Shown here: piece by piece, positions 35,393 through 44,799 of the stretch
How the letters are laid out: every line of letters begins with the position of its first letter
Numbering within the stretch: the first letter of the stretch is position 1
From: Massilibacteroides sp.
GTDB taxonomy: Bacteria; Bacteroidota; Bacteroidia; Bacteroidales; Tannerellaceae
Direction: 5' to 3'
Assembly (NCBI RefSeq): GCF_028705895.1
Contig: NZ_JAQWCQ010000006.1
Span: forward strand, 1-64,000
Length of the DNA: 64,000 nucleotides
The notes under the pieces: generated by a model
The model's input: the letters and a program-made list of their open reading frames with translations, nothing else
Database searches by the model: none
What the model was told of the DNA's origin: nothing
Program-made: the position numbers and the translations under genes

Positions 35393-36737
35393 GATAAGGC
35401 GATTCGAACTCCAATTTCTGTAATCCTTTTTGTACATCCGGATGACTCATGAAAAGTTTCCACAGCAATCCGGAACGGTGATTCTCAATCATTACGACAA
35501 TAGGACCCTGGTCTATCGCTAAATAACGCTGAGGATACCAATTGTCGGTTTCACTAAACGCATCGTAGAAACCATATTCTCCAAATAACAACTCTTTTTT
35601 AGAATAAAGATAGCGCATTACCTGCATAGATTCTTTCGGCGTATAGACGATAGAAGACAATGCAGCCGTTGGTGTTATTACACCTCTGTCTCCACGTTCA
35701 GCCGGTTCGTGAGCTGAATAACCATCTACGGTGTAACTGGCACTCAATCCCCAGGAATTTTCACCATATCCTTTGTAATTTTTCGGATTGCGAATACAGT
35801 AAGCACGGTTGATCAGGGTATAATTCTTCATTTCTTCAAAATAGTCAGCGTAACGGTCTTTTAATCCGTTCGGATCTAATCCGAGGAACGAATAATGCGC
35901 CCAGAATAAAGGACCTGCTTCCGTTCCCTGATAACGCATATTCAACTTATATCCTTCTGTTTCATGTGGGCTGATTATTGCACCGCCTTCAGCCCATCCT
36001 TCGTGATAGACTTCTGCAGGCACTTCATGCGTGGGTGAGCAGGCTGCAAGGATATAGGTTATCATACATTCATTATATCCGCGAATGGCAAAGTTCATTT
36101 CCCAGGAATGCTCCGGACTCCAATGCCAGTAAAGTACGTTCTGTCCGTTGCGATGCCAGTTCCAGTCTACCGCTCTCCATAATTTGTCGATTCGGGCGGC
36201 AACTGCCTTCTCTTCGTCTGATCCGTTTACATAATATTGATGAGCAGCAAGCAGTCCTTGAAACAGGAATGAAGTTTCAACCAGATCACCACCATTGTCC
36301 TTTTCACTGAATCCTCTGACTTTTCCTGTTTCTCCATTCCACCAATGCGGATAAACACCATGAAATGAATCAGCTTTTTCTAAGAAAGAGACCATTTTAT
36401 CCATTCTTTGCAATCCTTGTTCGCGGCTTACATATCCTCTGTCAATGCCGGCAATGATTGCCATAATACCAAACCCACTACCTCCGGAAGTAACTACATG
36501 TTTGTCGTTTTGCGGATAAACTCCATCTAAATGATAGCGCTCGCGTGCCATTCCGCTTGTTGGTTCTGCTCCCTCCCAGAAATAATTGAATGTACGTCGT
36601 TGTACACTATCCAGCAAGGCTTCGTCTGTAATCTCCGAAGTTACTTCTTTTGGGGTCTCTTGATTCTTCTGCGGTTGAGTGCATGCAATCATAACTGATA
36701 AGAATGCAAAAGCTATACCTGTATGTCTAATTTTCAT
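35382..36737 (-). CDS. GH144 beta-1,2-glucan hydrolase
   Basis: This 451-residue lipoprotein candidate has a leader ending VMIAC (Cys19), then a TQPQKNQETPKE linker. It has the GH144 (alpha/alpha)6 barrel, annotated as glucoamylase-like in older databases: RRTFNYFWEGAEP, VTSGGSGFGIMAIIAG, WWNGETGKVRGFSEKDNGGDLVETSF, GYNECMITYILA and a late DGYSAHEPAERGDRGVITPTA. GH144 members cleave beta-1,2-glucans. A Parabacteroides distasonis member is known to act from the chain end and release sophorose, while Chitinophaga has an endo enzyme. The context (GH3, SusD, SusC) supports beta-1,2-glucan use. Whether this copy is endo or exo cannot be seen by eye. It is the last gene of the operon, 13 bases after GH3. 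Confidence 0.88.
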   Translation of the reverse strand: MKIRHTGIAFAFLSVMIACTQPQKNQETPKEVTSEITDEALLDSVQRRTFNYFWEGAEPTSGMARERYHLDGVYPQNDKHVVTSGGSGFGIMAIIAGIDRGYVSREQGLQRMDKMVSFLEKADSFHGVYPHWWNGETGKVRGFSEKDNGGDLVETSFLFQGLLAAHQYYVNGSDEEKAVAARIDKLWRAVDWNWHRNGQNVLYWHWSPEHSWEMNFAIRGYNECMITYILAACSPTHEVPAEVYHEGWAEGGAIISPHETEGYKLNMRYQGTEAGPLFWAHYSFLGLDPNGLKDRYADYFEEMKNYTLINRAYCIRNPKNYKGYGENSWGLSASYTVDGYSAHEPAERGDRGVITPTAALSSIVYTPKESMQVMRYLYSKKELLFGEYGFYDAFSETDNWYPQRYLAIDQGPIVVMIENHRSGLLWKLFMSHPDVQKGLQKLEFESPYLNK

Positions 36738-36750
36738 GGTTCCTTTTTGT

Positions 36751-39039
36751 TTATTTCAATATGAATTTAGTTTTCTGAACATCCCGGCTATTCCCTCCGA
36801 TCATTACTTCAAATTCCCCCGGCTCGTTTACGTAGTCAAGATCGTAGTTATAGAATTTAAGTAGTTCGGGGGTAATTTTAAAATGAACCGTTTTCGACTC
36901 TCCTGCTTTGATCATGACTTTCTCAAAGCCTTTTAATTCCCTCACCGGACGGGTTACACTGCCTACCAAGTCACGGATATAAAGCTGTACGACTTCTGCT
37001 CCGTCCACTTTCCCTGTATTCGAAACTGTCACACGGGCAATAATCTCCCCATCTTTCGTTAGTTCAGTCGTATTCAGTTTCAGATCAGAGTATGTGAAAT
37101 TAGTATAACTAAGGCCATATCCGAATGGATAGAGCGCATCATTGGTGACATCTAAATAGTTACTTCTGAATTTCTCGAACCAAGCTCCTTCTTTTAATGG
37201 ACGTCCTGTGTTCTTATGATTATAATACAACGGAATTTGTCCTACGTTCTGCGGAAATGTCATCGTAAGCTTCCCACTTGGATTAACATCGCCAAACAAG
37301 ACATCACCTATTGCATAAGCAGCCTCCGTTCCTCCGAACCAAACATTCAGGATTGCCGGAACATTGGCCTGTTCCCATGTCAGGGTTAATGGCCGGCCGG
37401 TAAACAAGACCAACACAACCGGTTTCCCTGTTTTTACTAATTCCTTCAACAGAAGTTGTTGCACGTCCGGTATTCCCAACGTTGTACGGCTACTTGATTC
37501 GCCGCTAAACTCAGACGATTCACCCAATGCTGCTACAATAACATCCGCTTTGGCTGCTATAGCAAGAGCCTCCTTCCTTAGTTGATCATCTGTACTGTTG
37601 TCTCTGTTTAACTCACGACCGAACAATGTAGCCCGTGCTTCCAAAGCGGCATCTTCAGTCAGGTTACTTCCTTTAGCATAAAGTACATCCACGTCCTTAC
37701 CGGCAACCGATTTCAAGCCTTCTACCAGCGTAGCCGGTTTTGTCAGATCTACGGCAACACTCCATGTTCCCGGCATATTTGATGCTGTATTCCCTAATGG
37801 ACCTACAACAGCGATCGTTCCTTTCTTTTTCAAAGGCAAGGTATTCGCTTCATTTTTCAATAAAACAAAACTCTCGGAAGCAATCTTGCGTGCAGCTGCA
37901 CGATGTTCATCCGAGTAGATTTCCTTCTTCGCTCTGTTTACATCACAATACTTATACGGATCAGCAAATAAACCGAGCTGATACTTTGCTTCCAATATAC
38001 GACGACAACCCTGATCTATATCCTTCTGAGAAACCAAACCTTCATCAAGTGATTTCTTCAATGTGGATAAAAAACCTTCACTGACCATATCCATATCTAT
38101 ACCTGCTTTCAATGATCTACCGGATACTGTTTGCAAATCACCAATCCCATGATCTACCATTTCAAGAATACCCGTATAGTCCGTCACCACAAAGCCGTTA
38201 AATCCCCATTGATCACGTAATACGTCTGTCATCAACCACTTATTTGCCGTTGCCGGCACACCGTCCACTTCATTAAAAGAAGCCATCACACTACCAACAC
38301 CCGCCTCAATTGCCGCTTTGTAAGGATATAGATATTCATTATACATGCGAATACGGCTCATATCCACCGTGTTATAATCTCTTCCGGCTTCGCCTGCACC
38401 ATATAGCGCGTAATGCTTAACGCAAGCCATGATCGAATTATTAGCCTTATACTTTTCTGTCCCTGTCCCTTGATAACCGCGTACCATCGCCTTGGCTATT
38501 TCACCTCCTAAAAAAGGATCTTCACCATTTCCTTCGGACACACGGCCCCAGCGCGGATCTCTGGAAATATCAACCATCGGGCTGAATGTCCAGCAGATTC
38601 CATCCGCACTGGCTTCTGTTGCCGCGATCCTGGCAGCCTGCTCAATAGCTTCCATATTCCAGGAAGCAGATAACCCGAGAGGAATAGGAAAGGCGGTTTC
38701 ATATCCATGGATCACGTCCATTCCGAACAATAACGGAATACCCAGACGACTTTCCTCCACGGCGATACGCTGAACCTCGCGTATCTTTTCCACCCCTTTG
38801 ATATTAAATAAACCTCCAACAATCCCCTGCCTTATTTTATCACTTACGTTACTGCTTTGTGCCTGTCCCGTTGTTATATCACCCGAACTGGGTAAATTCA
38901 ATTGCCCGATTTTCTCTTCAATAGTCATATTCTTCATCAGGTCGTTGATAAAACGATCCATTTTACTGTCTGCTGAATTATTCTGGGCAGTCGCAATCAA
39001 TGCACACATACACAAAGCTGTCACAAATACCTTCCTCAT
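36751..39039 (-). CDS. GH3 beta-glucosidase, probably sophorose-active
   Basis: This 762-residue exported enzyme (signal about 1-19, ending IATAQ) has the three GH3 parts: a TIM barrel (about 25-365) with nucleophile Asp287 in VVTDYTGI, an alpha/beta sandwich (about 395-615) with the likely acid/base Glu514 in SSEFSGESSS, and a C-terminal fibronectin-III-like domain (about 670-762). A tyrosine follows the nucleophile where many GH3 enzymes have tryptophan (SDW). In the related Bacteroides thetaiotaomicron locus the GH3 enzyme prefers sophorose and other beta-1,2-gluco-oligosaccharides. Beside a GH144 enzyme, hydrolysis of the released sophorose to glucose in the periplasm is the natural role. 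Co-transcribed with susC, susD and GH144. Confidence 0.88.
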   Translation of the reverse strand: MRKVFVTALCMCALIATAQNNSADSKMDRFINDLMKNMTIEEKIGQLNLPSSGDITTGQAQSSNVSDKIRQGIVGGLFNIKGVEKIREVQRIAVEESRLGIPLLFGMDVIHGYETAFPIPLGLSASWNMEAIEQAARIAATEASADGICWTFSPMVDISRDPRWGRVSEGNGEDPFLGGEIAKAMVRGYQGTGTEKYKANNSIMACVKHYALYGAGEAGRDYNTVDMSRIRMYNEYLYPYKAAIEAGVGSVMASFNEVDGVPATANKWLMTDVLRDQWGFNGFVVTDYTGILEMVDHGIGDLQTVSGRSLKAGIDMDMVSEGFLSTLKKSLDEGLVSQKDIDQGCRRILEAKYQLGLFADPYKYCDVNRAKKEIYSDEHRAAARKIASESFVLLKNEANTLPLKKKGTIAVVGPLGNTASNMPGTWSVAVDLTKPATLVEGLKSVAGKDVDVLYAKGSNLTEDAALEARATLFGRELNRDNSTDDQLRKEALAIAAKADVIVAALGESSEFSGESSSRTTLGIPDVQQLLLKELVKTGKPVVLVLFTGRPLTLTWEQANVPAILNVWFGGTEAAYAIGDVLFGDVNPSGKLTMTFPQNVGQIPLYYNHKNTGRPLKEGAWFEKFRSNYLDVTNDALYPFGYGLSYTNFTYSDLKLNTTELTKDGEIIARVTVSNTGKVDGAEVVQLYIRDLVGSVTRPVRELKGFEKVMIKAGESKTVHFKITPELLKFYNYDLDYVNEPGEFEVMIGGNSRDVQKTKFILK

Positions 39040-39113
39040 CTTTGATTTTCTTAAATAATAGATTGTGTTTTTCTAACTATTCATTATACATTAAACAATA
39101 GCTTAAGACCTGA

Positions 39114-40610
39114 TTAATCCATCGGATCAAGTAACAAGTCGGAAAGGTCGTCTAATTGCGACGCTGGTAATGGCCAATATGTTTTCTCTGTAGTCCAGCC
39201 TTTCGGACCAAGTACGGTTGCAGCTTCGCCCGTACGAACTAAATCAACATAACGGTTACACCATTCACTACAAAGTTCCATGCGACGTTCGTCTAATACA
39301 TCACTCAATGTAACCCCTGTCTTCGTCGGCATTTGTGCCCTTTCACGGACTAAATTATATCCGTTGTCTCCATTTTTACCCAAGCGGATTTTTGCTTCGG
39401 AATTTAATAATAAAACTTCTGCATAACGTAATACGCGAACATTATTATTTTGCCCATATGTCGTACGTCCCGGTGTCAGCTGGTCATAAGGAAGATAACC
39501 CTTACCATTCCAACAATCTGTCGATGTCCCTTTTGCATCACTTACCACCCAGCCTTCACGGGTTGTGCTTCCTGCTTTCAGAAAACTTGTTTCTGCACGT
39601 ACCGTTTCGCCACGATTTTCAGCCCAGGCTACAAATTCAGATTCATACCCCATAAAGCCCCAGCCGCCAAAGGAAGTTCCTGTGTCCGGATTCTTCAAAG
39701 AGAATGGCCCTTCACAATTAAACCATTGGTCAACTCCGATATATTCTCCCGAACCATTGCCAAAGTCGGTAACCTGACATTCGAATAAAGATTCATCGCA
39801 AAGTTTGCCGGGTATTTTAAATAAACTGTAATAATCGGAATATAAAGAGAAGTTGCCATTGTTGATGATATCGTCCGTCAATGTTTCAACCTGTTCATAA
39901 TTTTCTTGCAACAAATACACTTTAGCTGCTAATAGTTTTGCGGTAAAAGCACTTACCGCTCCAGTATGCGTCATCTGATTAGGACGCAAACGCGGTAATT
40001 TTTCCATAGCATAATTCAAATCTTCTTCCAAAATGTATTTATATACCGCATCTATCGTAGAACGACGGAATTCGGTTTGCGTATTGTCCTTATAAAGAAC
40101 GATCGGACCAAAATTTGTAACTAATTGATAGTACGCCCACGCACGCAATGTACGTACTTCTGCGCAGTAAGATTCATAAGTCGAATAGTCATCCGTACCT
40201 GGCGTCAGATAAGTAGCATACCCATCAAGAGATTCCAGAGATGAATTTGCTATACGGATAATCTCATAAAATGTTACCCAAACATTATTCAATGCCCAAA
40301 ATGAGTTCGTATAATTGAAATGGCGTCCGAAATCTACTGCCGCACCTTGATCATCTGTGCGTCCCGACCACATATCTCCATCACGGCCAAACAAAAGAAG
40401 TTTGTTCGCAAAGTGCATCCCGGATGTACGAACTTTCGCATAAACACCGACAACCGGTTGATACATATTCTCTGTCTTGGAAAAATCTACACTTTCTTCC
40501 GGCAGCTTGTTTTCCGGATCTATATCGATAAAGTCAGAACAAGCCATGCTTCCTCCCAGCATTACCACAGCTGAAAGCATATATAGTATTCTTTTCTTTA
40601 AAAATTTCAT
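39114..40610 (-). CDS. SusD/RagB surface lipoprotein of the beta-1,2-glucan locus
   Basis: This 498-residue lipoprotein has a lipobox GGSMAC (Cys24), followed by SDFIDIDPENKLPEESV, a standard SusD start. TPR helices follow (CAEVRTLRAWAYYQLVTNFGPIVLY), and the late part has RVLRYAEVLLLNSEAKIRLG and VLDERRMELCSEWCNRYVDLVRTG. It captures oligosaccharide at the surface and closes the SusC barrel encoded 30 bases upstream. The glycan is inferred to be beta-1,2-glucan from the downstream GH3 and GH144 genes. Confidence 0.93.
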   Translation of the reverse strand: MKFLKKRILYMLSAVVMLGGSMACSDFIDIDPENKLPEESVDFSKTENMYQPVVGVYAKVRTSGMHFANKLLLFGRDGDMWSGRTDDQGAAVDFGRHFNYTNSFWALNNVWVTFYEIIRIANSSLESLDGYATYLTPGTDDYSTYESYCAEVRTLRAWAYYQLVTNFGPIVLYKDNTQTEFRRSTIDAVYKYILEEDLNYAMEKLPRLRPNQMTHTGAVSAFTAKLLAAKVYLLQENYEQVETLTDDIINNGNFSLYSDYYSLFKIPGKLCDESLFECQVTDFGNGSGEYIGVDQWFNCEGPFSLKNPDTGTSFGGWGFMGYESEFVAWAENRGETVRAETSFLKAGSTTREGWVVSDAKGTSTDCWNGKGYLPYDQLTPGRTTYGQNNNVRVLRYAEVLLLNSEAKIRLGKNGDNGYNLVRERAQMPTKTGVTLSDVLDERRMELCSEWCNRYVDLVRTGEAATVLGPKGWTTEKTYWPLPASQLDDLSDLLLDPMD

Positions 40611-40640
40611 AATGATAAGTTTTAAATGTTTTTTGATGGT

Positions 40641-43600
40641 TTAAAAATCAACTTGAACACCAAAGGTATAAGTTGCAGTCAAAGGATATACTTCAGTATC
40701 CCATCCTTCGGAATCAGATAACTCAGGAGTGAAACTGTTTGCTTTGAATGTAGTGAACGGTCTGTCGGCGGTCAGTGAAAGACGAACACCCGGCAATACA
40801 TAATTACCCATTTTTACATCCTTAAAAGAATACCCAAGAGCAATATTCTGAATTCTGAAGAAATCAGAGCTCTCAACGAAATAAGATGCATTATTACTAT
40901 CTGAAACATTCCATGTTTTTGTCAAAGCCTTTGCCGAAGGATGTTCATTCGTAGAACCTGCACCTGTCCAACGATTTGTGTACTGCGCTTTGTCAAAGTT
41001 ATAATTTGAAGCAGCATAACGTAATGCACGTTTTCTATTCCATAACTCTCCACCCATTTGTCCGTATGTGGTAACGTTAAAGTCAAAATTCTTATACGTG
41101 AATCCAAAGTTTACGCCGTAGTTGAAATCCGGAACATAAGATCCTAATATCTGCTTATCGTTTCCGTCAATAACGTTATCCTTATTTACATCCTCATATT
41201 TAAAATCCCCCGGCTCAAGATTGTTTAAAACAGCAACCGGATCGGCAGCGCATTCTTCTGCTGTCTGATAAACTCCTACTACCTTGAAGCCATAATAAGA
41301 ATTCATTTTCTCACCGACTTTGTTTACGGTTTTACCACCTTTGATAATTGTCATATTGTCTTTAAGGCTTTTTACTTCGTTATGTAAAAAAGAAGCATTA
41401 AGACCAATGTTATAAGCAAAATCCTTTCCGATATTATCAGCCCAGTTCAATGAAAGATCAACCCCCATATTCAGGATTTCTCCATAGTTACCGGCCAAAG
41501 TTGAGTTTTGCATTGGAATTTTGGGTGAGATAACTGCATTTTCAGTCATACGGTGGTACCAGTCTATATCAGCAGTCAAGCGTCTTCCTAATGTTGAAAA
41601 GTTTACTCCGACATTTGTCTCGCTAACAACCTCCCAACCAAGCCAACTGAAATTTGATGTATTCACATAACCGTCAATCGCATTATTTAGTCCAAACACA
41701 CCTTGTACGTTATCTACATTTGCGAAACCGGCACTTGCAGCAATTTTATCATTACCTAATTTACCCCAACTTGCACGCAATTTCATATAATCAAATACTG
41801 TCTGATCCTTCATGAAAGACTCCTGGGAAATTACCCATGCGGCACCCACTGATGGAAAATATCCCCATCTGTCATTGTATTTGGAAGAGCCATCAGCTCG
41901 GAATGTAAACATTACCAGATATTTACCGGCGTAATTGTAGTTCAATCGCGTGAAATAAGATAATCCGCGAAAACGACTGCCATCATCTTTCACTAAGGCT
42001 CCTTCCTTATTACCTAAAGAGATGTATTTCCATACGTCAGCTCCTTCAGGCACGTTCGTTGCCGTTCCTTCCAGCATTTTATATTGCTCATTACGCATAG
42101 AAAGTCCGAGCATACCGGTAAACTCATGTTGTCCCCACTGATCGGTATATGTTGCGGTGTTATCCCATATCCAGTTGTTATAGCTCTTTTCTGTTTTAGT
42201 CAGACTGGTTACGTTATTTTGTTGTTTTGCACCGACATAATAAGTAGGAACAAAATTAGAAGTACCAAGAGATTTGTAATCGTAGCTATAACTTGTACGA
42301 ATATTTAATTTTTCAGGAAGTATATTGATCTGTGCATAAAAGTTGCTCAATACCTGATAAATCTTGTTGCTCTTGTCAAAATAGGTAGCCGTTGCAATCG
42401 GATTATAGAAATTGTTCGCTAAACCCACTTGCTCCGGAGATGCAAATTTATTCGGGAATATAGATGCATCGCGCGAATTGTCATAAACCGGAAATACGGA
42501 AGGATTATTGAATGCTCCTTGCCAGGCTGCGTTGTTCGGTAATTGTTGATCCGAGTTACTGAATACTCCGTTAAAACCAAGTTTCAGCCAACTTCTTGCA
42601 TCGTAGTCCAAAGCTGTACGGAAGTTCAGGCGACGATAATAATTCTCTACATCCATAATACCATCCTGCGCTAAATAGCTAAGGCCTGTAGAATAAGTTG
42701 CTTTATCCGAACCGCCGGATATGTTCAAACTGTGGTTTGTCATTAACGCAGTGCGTAATAATTCATCATACCAATCTGTGTCGGCATTAAAAGTCAACGA
42801 ATTCAGATCTCCGCCAAAAGTGTTAACCGAACCTTCAAAGATATATCCGTAGGTATCGGGGTCGGCTTCCATAAGCATTGTTGCATATTCGTGAGAGTTT
42901 GCCATTTCTAACAAATTAGTCGCTTTCTGAACGCCGATATAGCCGTTGTAAGTAATTTTTGCTTCCTGATTACGCGTACCTTTCTTTGTACTGATAATCA
43001 CAACACCATTTGCAGCACGCACACCATAGATCGCTGATGCAGAAGCATCTTTAAGAACAGTTACATCCTGAATGTCCGAATTGTTTAAGAAGTTGATATT
43101 GTCATAGAACATACCATCAACAACATAAAGAGGGGAGGTATCACCAAAAGAACCGAGACCACGAATAGTCACTTTCGGACCCTCACCCGGTGTTCCCGCA
43201 TTGATGATATTAACACCGGTCACTTTCCCTTGTAGTGCAGCCATCGGTGATGAAGTGGGGATGTTGACAAATTCCTTTTCTTTTATCACATCGATAGGAG
43301 CTGTCAAATCTTTGGATTTTGCCGAGCCATACCCAATTACTACAACCTCTTCAAGTTTTTGAGTATCTTCTTCCAGAAGCACATTTATCGAATTCCTGCC
43401 GTTAACCGGAATCTCTTGAGTTAACATTCCTACATAGCTAAAGACTAACGTACCATTTTCGGGTACATTTGTCAATGAATAATCCCCATCTAAAGATGTT
43501 ATCGTTCCATTCGTTGTCCCCTTAATAAGGACACTAACTCCTATTGCCGGAAATCCGGTGGCCTTTTCCGTTACCACACCGGAAACAGTACTATTTCCTT

Positions 43601-43661
43601 GCGCGAAAGCAGTGGCCGACGCAAGGATAAGGCATAAACAAAGCATTAGTTTAGCTTTCAT
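40641..43661 (-). CDS. SusC/RagA TonB-dependent transporter of the beta-1,2-glucan locus
   Basis: This is an outer-membrane transporter of about 1006 residues. The ATG at 43661 is preferred over one 25 codons upstream, because it opens a clear signal peptide (MKAKLMLCLCLILAS, cleaved after AFAQ). Domains: carboxypeptidase-like regulatory domain (about 22-105, VSGVVTEKATGFPAIGVSV), TonB box LEEVVVIGYG, plug with VRAANGVVIISTKKG, then a 22-strand barrel ending FGVQVDF. Unlike the other SusC in this window it has no STN domain, so it is not driven by an ECF/FecR pair; no regulator gene is adjacent. The long upstream gap with a large palindrome is the likely control region. Confidence 0.93.
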   Translation of the reverse strand: MKAKLMLCLCLILASATAFAQGNSTVSGVVTEKATGFPAIGVSVLIKGTTNGTITSLDGDYSLTNVPENGTLVFSYVGMLTQEIPVNGRNSINVLLEEDTQKLEEVVVIGYGSAKSKDLTAPIDVIKEKEFVNIPTSSPMAALQGKVTGVNIINAGTPGEGPKVTIRGLGSFGDTSPLYVVDGMFYDNINFLNNSDIQDVTVLKDASASAIYGVRAANGVVIISTKKGTRNQEAKITYNGYIGVQKATNLLEMANSHEYATMLMEADPDTYGYIFEGSVNTFGGDLNSLTFNADTDWYDELLRTALMTNHSLNISGGSDKATYSTGLSYLAQDGIMDVENYYRRLNFRTALDYDARSWLKLGFNGVFSNSDQQLPNNAAWQGAFNNPSVFPVYDNSRDASIFPNKFASPEQVGLANNFYNPIATATYFDKSNKIYQVLSNFYAQINILPEKLNIRTSYSYDYKSLGTSNFVPTYYVGAKQQNNVTSLTKTEKSYNNWIWDNTATYTDQWGQHEFTGMLGLSMRNEQYKMLEGTATNVPEGADVWKYISLGNKEGALVKDDGSRFRGLSYFTRLNYNYAGKYLVMFTFRADGSSKYNDRWGYFPSVGAAWVISQESFMKDQTVFDYMKLRASWGKLGNDKIAASAGFANVDNVQGVFGLNNAIDGYVNTSNFSWLGWEVVSETNVGVNFSTLGRRLTADIDWYHRMTENAVISPKIPMQNSTLAGNYGEILNMGVDLSLNWADNIGKDFAYNIGLNASFLHNEVKSLKDNMTIIKGGKTVNKVGEKMNSYYGFKVVGVYQTAEECAADPVAVLNNLEPGDFKYEDVNKDNVIDGNDKQILGSYVPDFNYGVNFGFTYKNFDFNVTTYGQMGGELWNRKRALRYAASNYNFDKAQYTNRWTGAGSTNEHPSAKALTKTWNVSDSNNASYFVESSDFFRIQNIALGYSFKDVKMGNYVLPGVRLSLTADRPFTTFKANSFTPELSDSEGWDTEVYPLTATYTFGVQVDF

Positions 43662-43971
43662 GCATTTTCTTTTTTTAGGTTTAACATAAAGACACATTCT
43701 GTAAATTTGTTGATTTGAATGCAAAAGAAGACGCAAGTAATTAAGATAGCAAATTTTAACATACTGTAAAGCTACGGCATGTTAAATGTTGCGGTTTGCG
43801 TACCACTTTTTTAGTACTTTGAAATGTATAACTACTCTGATAAACAAATTGTTGAAGTTGTTAACCGAATAAGAAATGTCAAGATGTTCTAAAACATGAA
43901 AAATAGCAAAAAGACAGAAAATGAAGCTTTAACTCTAATGACAGCATAAAACGTGTCTCTGTTAAGTTTCT

Positions 43972-44057
43972 TTTTCCATATCTGTGGTAAAGCTTTACCA
44001 CAGATATGGAAAAGTTTTACCACAGATATGGAAAAACTTTTTGACGGTTATGGAAAG
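43972..44057. repeat. Perfect 42-bp palindrome with additional 22-bp-period half-sites
   Basis: Positions 43972-44013 form a perfect palindrome with no spacer: the left arm ends TGTGGTAAAG and the right arm is its exact complement, CTTTACCACA and on. The right-arm sequence TTACCACAGATATGGAAAA (43995-44013) recurs exactly at 44017-44035, 22 bp on, and in degraded form at 44044-44057, again 22 bp on. A single left arm could therefore pair with either downstream copy. The GGTAAAGCTTTACC centre resembles a dimeric repressor operator. Confidence 0.9.
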
Positions 44058-44134
44058 ACAGACTTATTCGTTTTGACACTATACATTAATATGTAAGCTC
44101 TTGCTTTATTTATGCTTTTAAAAAAGACTTGCAT

Positions 44135-44169
44135 TTTGTCATGATATGTGATTAAAAACATTACTTTTG
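44135..44169 (+). promoter_or_regulatory. Promoter of the FKBP gene pair
   Basis: -7 box TACTTTTG (44162-44169) and TTTG (44135-44138) as the -33 element, 23 bases apart. The start codon follows 27 bases after the -7 box. Confidence 0.55.
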
Positions 44170-44195
44170 TGGCTTATAATTAGATAAATATAAAA

Positions 44196-44780
44196 ATGGA
44201 TAAAGTAAGTTATGCTCTTGGGTTAAGTATTGGAAACAATTTCCAGAGTTCAGGTATAAAAAAAATAAATCTTGATGACTTTATTAAAGGGCTGAAACAC
44301 GTTTTAGAAGAAGAAAAACCGGAAATGAGCTATGAAGAAGCTAAACAAGTAGTAAATGACTATTTTGTGAAACTTCAAAGCGAAAGATTAGAATTGAATA
44401 AAAAAGCCGGAGAAGAATTTCTGGCAATCAATAAAGGAAAAGAAGGCGTGGTGGTTTTACCAAGCGGATTACAATATCAGGTATTAAAAAAAGGAGATGG
44501 CCGGAAACCTACCGCAGGGGATCAGGTGAAATGTCATTATCACGGAACGTTAATTAATGGGACTGTTTTTGATAGCTCTGTTCAGCGTGGTGAACCTGCC
44601 GTATTCGGTGTCACTCAGGTTATTAGTGGTTGGGTTGAGGCTCTTCAATTAATGAATGTAGGTTCAAAATGGAGACTGTTTGTCCCTTCTGATCTGGCTT
44701 ATGGTGAACGCGGTGCGGGAAATGCGATAGAGCCGAATAGTACTTTAATCTTTGATGTGGAGTTATTGGATATTATATAA
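44196..44780 (+). CDS. FKBP-type peptidyl-prolyl isomerase, no signal peptide
   Basis: This 194-residue isomerase has an FkpA-like helical dimerisation region (about 1-85, VSYALGLSIGNNFQ) and a C-terminal FKBP domain (about 100-194). The domain has the active-site wording VKCHYHGTLINGTVFDSS, VISGWVEALQLMNVGSKWRLFVPSDLAYGERG and PNSTLIFDVELL. It has no leader, so it is cytoplasmic, unlike FkpA of other bacteria and its own neighbour. The next gene, 19 bases on, codes for a close relative with a lipoprotein signal, so the pair arose by duplication and supplies one isomerase inside the cell and one in the envelope. Confidence 0.92.
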   Translation: MDKVSYALGLSIGNNFQSSGIKKINLDDFIKGLKHVLEEEKPEMSYEEAKQVVNDYFVKLQSERLELNKKAGEEFLAINKGKEGVVVLPSGLQYQVLKKGDGRKPTAGDQVKCHYHGTLINGTVFDSSVQRGEPAVFGVTQVISGWVEALQLMNVGSKWRLFVPSDLAYGERGAGNAIEPNSTLIFDVELLDII

Positions 44781-44799
44781 TAAAATATAGACAAAGAAA

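Larger units (their letters stand above)
43662..44195. other. 534-bp divergent intergenic region before the beta-1,2-glucan locus
   Basis: No coding frame of note is seen. It holds a weak minus-strand -7-like box (43722-43729, reading TTCTTTTG), the palindrome and repeats at 43972-44057, and the plus-strand promoter of the FKBP gene at 44135-44169. The central 240 bases are AT-rich and otherwise featureless. Confidence 0.6.

Noticed and set aside
43972..44057. Ordinary transcription terminator
   Set aside because: It is more than 300 bp from the susC start and upstream of both flanking genes, has no loop and carries extra phased copies, which a terminator does not need.
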